From NCBI RefSeq assembly GCF_013277415.1, contig NZ_VMMX01000005.1, positions 15,381 to 79,380 on the forward strand: a stretch of 64,000 nucleotides of DNA, given 5' to 3'. Positions 46,822 to 53,137 of this stretch are shown in pieces (the stretch's first letter is position 1; the number at the start of each line of letters is the position of its first letter). The stretch comes from Streptococcus sp. 68 (GTDB lineage Bacteria; Bacillota; Bacilli; Lactobacillales; Streptococcaceae). Made by a program: the position numbers and the translations under genes. The notes under the pieces were generated by a model. That model was not told the DNA's origin. It worked only from the letters and a program-made list of their open reading frames with translations, and searched no databases.

Positions 46822-47306
46822 AGGCCCTCCTTATTGACCAATGCTCCTGTTTCAAAATCTACTAGATAAAAATCAGATCCTGACTTGACTTCCCAGATTG
46901 GCTTGTCTTGATAACGACCAAAGGTAATTTTGTCAATCTCGCCAGCTCCTTTTTCCTTAGAAATCGCTTCTGCTTTTTCTTGTGAAACACCCTGATTTAG
47001 CTGATAAACGTAAATCTTATGGTCATCTTTTCCAATCAGGACAGCAAGTGCTTCTTGCTGTTTATTACGACCAAGAACGCTGTAATAAGATTCCAAGCCA
47101 TTGTATAAGTCAACCTGATCAGCCTGCTCTAATCCTGCATACTGCTGAGCTAATTTTTCTCCTTCACTTTTAGCTGTTTGATAAGGTTTCATACTCAGAA
47201 ACACTAGATACAGAAAGGAAGCACTGATAACCACAAACAAAATCGTCATCCCTAGACCATACTGCCACAGTAGATTATTTTTTGCTTTGTTTTGTCTTTT
47301 TTTCAC
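46818..47306 (-). CDS. YpmB-like membrane-anchored protein (DUF5590/PepSY-like)
   Basis: A 162-residue protein with one N-terminal membrane helix (about residues 15-38) and an extracellular domain. Two short PepSY-like repeats are suggested by KIYVYQLNQGVSQEKAEAI and PIWEVKSGSDFYLVDFETG. The order ypmB-aspB-asnS is the same as in Bacillus. Start codon is GTG at 47306. There is no Shine-Dalgarno sequence, and the promoter geometry predicts a leaderless transcript. Role unknown. Confidence 0.82.
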   Translation of the reverse strand: MKKRQNKAKNNLLWQYGLGMTILFVVISASFLYLVFLSMKPYQTAKSEGEKLAQQYAGLEQADQVDLYNGLESYYSVLGRNKQQEALAVLIGKDDHKIYVYQLNQGVSQEKAEAISKEKGAGEIDKITFGRYQDKPIWEVKSGSDFYLVDFETGALVNKEGL

Positions 47307-47312
47307 TCGTCT

Positions 47313-47341
47313 ATTTTACCATCTATTGGGCTTTATTACAA
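47313..47341 (-). promoter_or_regulatory. Promoter of the ypmB-aspC-asnS operon, predicted leaderless
   Basis: Minus strand: -35 TTGTAA (47341-47336), 17-base spacer, TG-extended -10 TAAAAT (47318-47313). Only six bases separate the -10 from the GTG start. Confidence 0.7.
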
Positions 47342-47353
47342 GCGAATATAAGA

Positions 47354-47458
47354 ATACTCTGCGAAAATCCAATTCAAACTTTGTCAGCGTCGCCTTGCCG
47401 TACCCAAGTACTGTCTGCGGCTTGCTTCCTAGTTTGCTCTTTGATTTTCATTGAGTAT
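47354..47458 (+). repeat. BOX element, boxA-boxC type
   Basis: A 105-base diverged copy (ends ATACTC/GAGTAT; core GTCAGCGTCGCCTTGCCG and GCTTCCTAGTTTGCTCTTTG). No boxB. It lies 12 bases upstream of the -35 of the ypmB operon and so could affect that promoter. Confidence 0.9.
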
Positions 47459-47552
47459 AAGAAACCAATTCTATTTCTTCCTTTAAACAAAACAGATTTT
47501 TCTTAGTTAAAACCGAGCAAGAAAAGTAAAGACAGCTCCAAAATCAACCGAT

Positions 47553-47580
47553 TAAAAAACCTGAGCTTGGCACTCAAGTT
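47553..47580 (-). terminator. Terminator of the MFS gene
   Basis: Minus strand AACTTGAG-TGCCAAG-CTCAGGTT, then a T run, 19 bases past the stop. Confidence 0.85.
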
Positions 47581-47598
47581 TTCAGAAATTCTTTTAAT

Positions 47599-48795
47599 CT
47601 ATGGAATCATTTTATCATCCATTCTTTTAGCCAATTTTCCTAAAAAGATAGCCAGTAGAAGGCTAATCATGACTAAAAAGAATCCTAGATAAAGAAATGT
47701 TACTATAAAGCCTAAATGGTCAATCAACCAGCCTGTCAGTGGGAAGAAGACAATCATACTCAGGCTAAACATCATAGAGTAGACACTCAGCATGGTTGCC
47801 CTTACTTCACTTGGAAGGCGCTCTTGCAAATCATTGTCAAAAATCGGCTGAAAAAGAGCATATAGAGCATTACTAATCAAATAGACCAAAATATAGATGA
47901 GAGGTGTTCCAAAGTAGGACAACATATAGGTGACGCCAGTCAGCAGCACGAGGATAGGGAAAAGCTTCAAGGCAGCATATTTCTTTCCAATCTTACTCGC
48001 TAGATAGACTGCGACGATATTCAAGAGACTACCAAGTAGCATAACTGCTGAAATTTGCCAACTACTTAAATCTGGTAACTGATTTTGATAGTAAAAATAA
48101 AACATGCACATGAGTACTCCGACAATCTGAGATAAAATCATCCAGTTGAACAGTATGGGATTTCGCTTCAACTCATCCTTAACAGTCCAAATAATCTGTT
48201 TCATGGTCACACTATCAGCTTTTTCTAGCTTGACACTCGGTTCTTTCAGCATCCAAATCAGGAAAAGAACTATGATAGAAGTGGCAATCATGATATAGTA
48301 GGTCAGGTGCAATTGACCATGGACAAAAAATCCCGCCAACACTGTCCCCAAAGACCGAGTTCCTTCCGACACCCCTGATAGGAAGCTTGAAATGGATAGA
48401 TAACGCTCCTTTAGTCCAGCCTCTACAGCCGAGTCATAGACCATTGCTGCGCTTGTGCCTGAATCAAAATTATAAGACAAGGCACTTACCGCCATAGCTA
48501 GTGCATAAATCCAAAAATTTCCCTGCCCAGCCAACATAAGAATAGAAGACACAATCCCTGCTATTCGACTTAAATAAAGGTTGGTCTTATAGGAATAGCG
48601 GTCAGCTAACATTCCAGATGGAATTTCACAGAGAAGACTGGTCGCATGAAAGATACTCTCCAGAAGTCCAATCTGCCAAAGAGACATGCCGTTTTGACTG
48701 AGAAAGAGAATCCAAAAACTGGTAATCCCTAAAAATGCAAAAAACTCAACTCCGGCCATCAGGCCAATATTTTTCCGATAATTTCTTATTAACAT
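47599..48795 (-). CDS. MFS transporter
   Basis: A 398-residue membrane transporter with about 12 helices. The N-terminal half has the MFS A-motif-like GMLADRYSYKTNLYLSRI near residue 60. The C-terminal half is less marked. Relatives in streptococci are drug-efflux or metabolite exporters; substrate unknown. Start ATG 48795 follows AAAGGAG; the longer frame upstream has no ribosome-binding site. It stands alone. Confidence 0.87.
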   Translation of the reverse strand: MLIRNYRKNIGLMAGVEFFAFLGITSFWILFLSQNGMSLWQIGLLESIFHATSLLCEIPSGMLADRYSYKTNLYLSRIAGIVSSILMLAGQGNFWIYALAMAVSALSYNFDSGTSAAMVYDSAVEAGLKERYLSISSFLSGVSEGTRSLGTVLAGFFVHGQLHLTYYIMIATSIIVLFLIWMLKEPSVKLEKADSVTMKQIIWTVKDELKRNPILFNWMILSQIVGVLMCMFYFYYQNQLPDLSSWQISAVMLLGSLLNIVAVYLASKIGKKYAALKLFPILVLLTGVTYMLSYFGTPLIYILVYLISNALYALFQPIFDNDLQERLPSEVRATMLSVYSMMFSLSMIVFFPLTGWLIDHLGFIVTFLYLGFFLVMISLLLAIFLGKLAKRMDDKMIP

Positions 48796-48836
48796 CTTTT
48801 CTCCTTTAACAAGTGTATTATTATTTCTTTTGTCCG

Positions 48837-48900
48837 TCACTTGTTAATCTGTGTCTTACATGATCTCCACCCCTTTTTAGAAGCATTCTTCAATGCCATT
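48837..48900 (-). other. Micro-ORF in the 381-bp gap upstream of the MFS gene
   Basis: A short frame MALKNASKKGWRSCKTQINK (20 residues) stays open ten codons further upstream (reading SGIISGTI before the ATG). It has no ribosome-binding site. It could be a decayed gene end. The rest of 48796-49176 holds only a BOX scrap and the FMN reductase promoter. Confidence 0.2.
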
Positions 48901-49005
48901 ATTGTTCCTGAAATGATACCGGAAAATAGCTGTTATGCGGTTTCTATTACGAGTTTTCTTGTTTATTTTAGCACTTATGTCATCATATTACAAGAGAATG
49001 TTAGA

Positions 49006-49027
49006 ATACTCTTCGAAAATCAAATGC
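49006..49027 (+). repeat. BOX terminal fragment
   Basis: ATACTCTTCGAAAATCAAAT matches the boxA outer end of the other copies, then similarity stops. No matching boxC end follows. Confidence 0.5.
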
Positions 49028-49094
49028 ATTCCAGTCGCAAATAACTAGAGTTTCTGAAATTTTATATTTCTCAAATAATCTCTGAGCAAATTTC

Positions 49095-49123
49095 TTGCAA
49101 GTCCTTTTGTTTTGTTGTAATAT
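49095..49123 (+). promoter_or_regulatory. Promoter of the FMN reductase, with a dyad at -10
   Basis: -35 TTGCAA (49095-49100), 17-base spacer, -10 TAATAT (49118-49123). GTTGT and ACAAC arms flank the -10 (49114-49136), and ACGAGA-GAGT-TCTCGT forms a hairpin in the early leader (49135-49150). Confidence 0.65.
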
Positions 49124-49176
49124 ATTTTATAACAACGAGAGAGTTCTCGTAAATTTAAAGAAAAAGGAGACACATC

Positions 49177-49725
49177 ATGTCTAAAAAAGTATTATTTATC
49201 GTCGGATCACTACGTCAAGGTTCTTTTAACCACCAAATGGCTCTCGAAGCTGAGAAAGCACTTGCTGGTAAAGCGGAAGTTAGCTACCTTGATTATTCAG
49301 CCCTTCCTCTCTTCAGCCAAGATTTGGAAGTTCCAACTCATCCAGCTGTAGCGGCTGCTCGTGAAGCGGTTCTCGCTGCGGATGCTATCTGGATCTTCTC
49401 TCCAGTCTACAACTTCTCTATCCCTGGAACAGTGAAGAACTTGCTTGATTGGCTATCTCGTGCCCTTGACTTGTCTGATACACGTGGCGCTTCTGCCCTT
49501 CAAGACAAGTTTGTCACCGTATCATCTGTAGCCAATGCAGGTCACGATCAACTTTTCGCTATTTACAAGGACCTCTTGCCATTTATCCGTACACAAGTCG
49601 TTGGTGATTTCACTGCTGCACGTGTCAATGACTCTGCCTGGGCAGACGGAAAATTGGTTCTTGAAGAAACAGTCCTAAACTCACTTGAAAAACAAGCTCA
49701 AGACTTGGTCAATGCGATCAAGTAA
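49177..49725 (+). CDS. NADPH-dependent FMN reductase family protein
   Basis: A 182-residue flavodoxin-fold protein. The FMN phosphate loop is GSLRQGSFNHQM at residues 11-22, and the second FMN-binding loop FSPVYNFSIPGTVKNLLDW is near residue 76. Such enzymes reduce flavins, quinones or azo compounds with NAD(P)H and often respond to oxidative or electrophile stress. Ribosome-binding site AAAGGAG. Its stop codon TAA shares its last base with a BOX element. Monocistronic. Confidence 0.9.
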   Translation: MSKKVLFIVGSLRQGSFNHQMALEAEKALAGKAEVSYLDYSALPLFSQDLEVPTHPAVAAAREAVLAADAIWIFSPVYNFSIPGTVKNLLDWLSRALDLSDTRGASALQDKFVTVSSVANAGHDQLFAIYKDLLPFIRTQVVGDFTAARVNDSAWADGKLVLEETVLNSLEKQAQDLVNAIK

Positions 49726-49828
49726 TACTCTTCGAAAATCTCTTCAAACCACGTCAGCGTCGCCTTACCGTACTCAAGTACAGCCTGCGGCTAGCTTCCT
49801 AGTTTGCTCTTTGATTTTCATTGAGTAT
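49725..49828 (+). repeat. BOX element, boxA-boxC type, abutting a stop codon
   Basis: A 104-base copy with ATACTC/GAGTAT ends, boxA core CGTCAGCGTCGCCTTACC and boxC core CTGCGGCTAGCTTCCTAG. It begins at the final A of the FMN reductase stop codon, so it will be the first part of that mRNA's 3' UTR. Confidence 0.92.
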
Positions 49829-49848
49829 AACTAAACTAACTAACACAA

Positions 49849-49906
49849 TAAAAGCGAACAAGACTACTTTTCTGACACTCAGAAGACTAGCTTGTTCGCT
49901 TTTTTT
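49849..49906. terminator. Bidirectional terminator, FMN reductase / yaaA
   Basis: AAAAGCGAACAAG pairs with CTTGTTCGCTTTT, with an inner CTTTTCTG/CAGAAG stem; T runs on both sides of the convergent pair. Confidence 0.88.
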
Positions 49907-49965
49907 CTCATTTATAAACCAAAATGGCTGATGATACATATTGCCAAATACAAAATATCTGATTT

Positions 49966-50694
49966 CTATACTTCCTTAACAAAAACCAATTCCTGTAGCT
50001 GGGACAGGTCTTCTCGGTAGTTAAATCCTGCAAAGCTTAAGCGACGAGCTTCATCAACCGTCTGTACTTGATTTTCTATCAGGGCTGTCAGGAAGGCACC
50101 ACGCGCTTTCTTGGAAATGGTTGAGTGAATTTTCAGCTGACCGCCTCTATCCTCCATAAATTTGAAGATCACCATTTTTTCTCTAATTTCCTTAGAAAAT
50201 ACGGTCTCAAACTCGGACGACAAGAGAGAGAAAATTAGGTCTTCACCATTCATAGCTTCATCATAGGCTGCCTTCCAATGGCTCTTCAAAGTCTTACCAG
50301 CGACTTTCAACTTCATCAAAAAATCCAAACGGTGAGGAGCCATAGGTGACAAGACTGGAACGACACCGTACAAGGCCGAGGTAATAAAGACATGGTTTTC
50401 AAGATAGGCTTGTTCTGCCTCGGTCAACTTATCTCTCTTGATATGGCGGTACATGAGCCCATCGAAAAGTTTCAAGGCTGGGTAGTGTTGAGCAGCTTGA
50501 CTTTTCAAAGCTTGGATATTTTGAAATTCTTCCGCAGCTTTCTCGGCTGAAACTTTGTAAAAACTCTCTAATTGACTAGCAGAATAGAGAGCCAAGGCAT
50601 CCAGCACAGCCTGACTTTCTGGTCTTAAAGGAGTTGCCTCGATACTCGGCAAGTCTGTGTTCATTTCTTTTGCTGTTGGGATTAAAATTTTCAT
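49966..50694 (-). CDS. yaaA: Peroxide stress protein YaaA (UPF0246)
   Basis: A 242-residue protein of the YaaA family (DUF328). LFDGLMYRHIKR near residue 78, VFITSALYGVVPVLSPMAPHRLDFLMKLKVAGKTL near residue 100 (shown here in parts LYGVVPVLSPMAPHRLDF), and RGAFLTALIENQVQTVDEARRL near residue 198 are characteristic. In E. coli YaaA limits free iron and Fenton damage under peroxide stress. That role fits a peroxide-producing streptococcus but is inferred. Confidence 0.9.
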   Translation of the reverse strand: MKILIPTAKEMNTDLPSIEATPLRPESQAVLDALALYSASQLESFYKVSAEKAAEEFQNIQALKSQAAQHYPALKLFDGLMYRHIKRDKLTEAEQAYLENHVFITSALYGVVPVLSPMAPHRLDFLMKLKVAGKTLKSHWKAAYDEAMNGEDLIFSLLSSEFETVFSKEIREKMVIFKFMEDRGGQLKIHSTISKKARGAFLTALIENQVQTVDEARRLSFAGFNYREDLSQLQELVFVKEV

Positions 50695-50740
50695 ATTGAT
50701 AGTGTAGCATATTTTTTAGCCACTACCAAGAAATTCATCT

Positions 50741-50765
50741 GAAAAACCTCGGTTTGACCGAGGCT
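50741..50765 (-). terminator. Terminator of the 54-residue membrane protein gene
   Basis: Minus strand CCTCGG-TCAAA-CCGAGG then TTTTTC, 8 bases past its stop codon. Confidence 0.88.
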
Positions 50766-50772
50766 TCTCTAT

Positions 50773-50937
50773 TTATTTTGGCCATCCTAACCAGACAGCT
50801 ACGAGAACAAGGGCTAGGCCAGCTAAACTTGTTAAGATAGATAAGAATTTATCTTTTTTCTCCTTGAACTGAGAAAAACCTATCTTCAAAGCTAACAATC
50901 CGAGTAGCATTGAAGCAAGCATCACATAAAAACCCAT
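50773..50937 (-). CDS. Small two-helix membrane protein, unknown function
   Basis: A 54-residue frame (starts MGFYVMLASM, ends VWLGWPK) with a strong GGAGG ribosome-binding site 8 bases before ATG 50937 and its own terminator. Two hydrophobic segments (about 2-19 and 32-50) flank a short charged loop SQFKEKKDK, giving a hairpin membrane protein. No known family is recognised. It lies in the gap between yaaA and the 531-residue membrane protein and may be the last gene of the latter's unit or independent. Confidence 0.72.
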   Translation of the reverse strand: MGFYVMLASMLLGLLALKIGFSQFKEKKDKFLSILTSLAGLALVLVAVWLGWPK

Positions 50938-51002
50938 TTGTTTGTCCTCCATTAATCTTAATTTACCTTATTATAACATATATTTCTTAAATAAACCTTT
51001 TT

Positions 51003-52598
51003 TTACTGGACTTTAAAGGTCTTGAGATAGTTGTCTTTTCCTACTTGACCTTCGAAGGTTTTACCATTTTCAAGGTAAGGAAGGTCATCTGATACTGAGG
51101 CCTTGACCTTGTATATCTTACCATCAACTTTAAAGAAGTAGACGGTGTCGCCCTTGATAACAGCTGATTTAAGGTCTGCTACCACACCCTTGATGCTTTC
51201 TGTTGTTGCATTGTCAATTTCAAGGTCGTTTTTATTGGCGTACTTGCTGAGTAGCTCTTCCACTGTCGTAGCTACGATAACGTTTTGGTACTCGACTGCG
51301 TCTACCAGGGCGTACTCTTTGACCAAGCCAGCATTGTCCTTCAAGCCCATGATATAGAGAGGCTTGTCATTGAGGTTGATGAGGATTGGGAAGGTCGCCT
51401 TGTAGGATTTCTCCTGAACAGCACCTTCGGCTGATTCACGGGCTGATTCTTCGGTCGCAGAAGCCAAGCTATACTTAGTGATTTCTCCTGTCCGCATATT
51501 TTCAAGGATGAAACCAAGATTACTTTCATCTGCATTGGCCGACGTCACACCTGTGTAGAGATAGATGTCATTACCGATAGACAAATAATTATATCCCTTG
51601 GTAGTCTGGGTCACGTTTTTCTTGGAAATCATGGCATTCCAGAAACCATCCTTGTACTTGCCGTTGTAGTTGATTTGCTCAATGGTTTCCTCAGCTGGAT
51701 AAACTCTGTCCACCCATTCCGGAACATCTGCCAAGCTGTATTCCTTGGTTTCTCCATTTGTAGCATCCAAGATAATGACTGAAACAGGACGAGGAACCGC
51801 AAGTCCAAATTGCTTTTGGTAAACCGTCGCCACGTAGAAAGGATTGCCCTCATCGTCCACCTCAAAAGATGGAGTCTTGAAGATTTTAGTTGGGTACTTC
51901 AAGCGTAGGTGACGTTTGACGTCACGGTTAAAATACTCCGAGTCAGAATACTTGATTGGTGTCTTCAAGTCCACCAAGTCCGCATTACCAGTTACCATGT
52001 CTACCTTGATATACTCGCCGATTCCCTTGGCTTGATTGTTAAACCATTTGATAGGGTCTGCGTATTCTAGTGGCGTAACTCGATAAGGTTTCCCATCAAT
52101 CGTCAATTGGGTATAGGTGTCTGCCGCTACATACTGCGATACCTTATCTGTTAGGGAACCCAAGTAGCGGTCACCAATTTTTTCAGCAGTACTTCTATCT
52201 AAGATTGGAACCTTACTGGTGTCAGTCTTAGGAAATTCAGTGAAGTCTTTTTCCGTAACCGTGACTACATTGGCATAATTTTTAGCCTGAAAAATGCTGG
52301 AAGTCACTAAAGAAACCAAGGCTGCTAAGAGAAGAATTCCTCCAATAGAAGCTAAAAGGATTTTCCCTAACCGATTGATTTTGAAACCCTCAAGATTTAA
52401 GGCAGCTTCCGCCTTGCCGTGGCGCACATGAACCGTTTTGACCAGATTGATTCCCTTGCCAAAGCCAAATAAGACTGCTACAAGCAGCAAATGCCCACAG
52501 AGGAAAAAGAGAAATTCCCAGCTAGTCAGGTTAAGGGGTGGTAAAAAGATATACCAGGTCGTTGCGATAAAAATAAGTTCAAAGATTATCCGTTTCAT
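51003..52598 (-). CDS. Uncharacterised membrane protein with large extracellular domain
   Basis: A 531-residue protein with three membrane segments in the first 100 residues (about 4-20, 28-48, 80-100) and a long exterior beta-rich domain. No catalytic motif or known fold is recognised; repeated segments such as EYSLADVPEW, KYSLASATEE and EYALVDAVEY suggest an internal repeat of a PepSY- or Cache-like unit. It is 11 bases after the deformylase-like gene on the same strand. Function unknown. Confidence 0.75.
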   Translation of the reverse strand: MKRIIFELIFIATTWYIFLPPLNLTSWEFLFFLCGHLLLVAVLFGFGKGINLVKTVHVRHGKAEAALNLEGFKINRLGKILLASIGGILLLAALVSLVTSSIFQAKNYANVVTVTEKDFTEFPKTDTSKVPILDRSTAEKIGDRYLGSLTDKVSQYVAADTYTQLTIDGKPYRVTPLEYADPIKWFNNQAKGIGEYIKVDMVTGNADLVDLKTPIKYSDSEYFNRDVKRHLRLKYPTKIFKTPSFEVDDEGNPFYVATVYQKQFGLAVPRPVSVIILDATNGETKEYSLADVPEWVDRVYPAEETIEQINYNGKYKDGFWNAMISKKNVTQTTKGYNYLSIGNDIYLYTGVTSANADESNLGFILENMRTGEITKYSLASATEESARESAEGAVQEKSYKATFPILINLNDKPLYIMGLKDNAGLVKEYALVDAVEYQNVIVATTVEELLSKYANKNDLEIDNATTESIKGVVADLKSAVIKGDTVYFFKVDGKIYKVKASVSDDLPYLENGKTFEGQVGKDNYLKTFKVQ

Positions 52599-52609
52599 TT
52601 GCTGTCCTC

Positions 52610-53020
52610 CTAAATGATTCGTCCTTCCAAGTGATCCAGTTCATGCTGGCAAATCTGAGCTGGGAAGCCTGTCAAGGTAATGGTCTGTTCCTGCCACTTG
52701 CTGTCATGATAAGCAACCCTTATGGTTTCATAACGCTTAGTTGATCTCACACCTACCAAGGACAAACAGCCTTCTTCTGCCTCATAAGGTCCTTCAAATG
52801 ACAGGAGCACTGGGTTAAACATGACCACGGGAACCAAGCCAAGATTAAAAATAATCACGCGCTTCTGCACCCCAATCATATTGGCAGCCAGACCGACACA
52901 AGTCTCACGATTTGCTAAAAGCGTATCCTGCAAATCTCTGGCAAGATAAAGGTCTTCCTGACTTGCCGGTTGAGATACCTGAGATAAGAACAAAATATCC
53001 TTCACAATTTTCTTTTCCAC
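52610..53020 (-). CDS. def: Peptide deformylase-like protein, atypical motif 1
   Basis: A 136-residue protein of the polypeptide deformylase family. Motif 2 (EGCLS, 83-87, metal Cys) and motif 3 (QHELDH, 125-130, metal His pair and catalytic Glu) are intact. Motif 1, normally GxGLAAxQIG, reads VGLAANMIG: the catalytic-site Gln is replaced by Met48. The protein is also short and ends shortly after motif 3. Pneumococcus is known to carry two deformylase genes, of which one (defA) is reported dispensable; this is probably that paralogue. It may be inactive or have other substrates. Confidence 0.82.
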   Translation of the reverse strand: MEKKIVKDILFLSQVSQPASQEDLYLARDLQDTLLANRETCVGLAANMIGVQKRVIIFNLGLVPVVMFNPVLLSFEGPYEAEEGCLSLVGVRSTKRYETIRVAYHDSKWQEQTITLTGFPAQICQHELDHLEGRII

Positions 53021-53107
53021 TTCCTCACACTCCTCTTGATTTTTACTATATTATAGCAATTATAGCACAAAAGACGATAACTGCAAGCCCTTTCCCTCAA
53101 CTGTAGC

Positions 53108-53131
53108 AAAAAGCCATCCGAAGATGACTTT
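53108..53131 (-). terminator. Terminator of mgtA
   Basis: Minus strand AAAGTCATC-TTCG-GATGGCTTT then a T run, immediately past the stop at 53138. Confidence 0.88.
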
Positions 53132-53137
53132 TTCTTT

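Noticed and set aside
48841..49044. 67-residue plus-strand ORF between the MFS and FMN reductase genes
   Set aside because: No ribosome-binding site, and it runs into a BOX fragment; composition is that of random AT-rich intergenic sequence.
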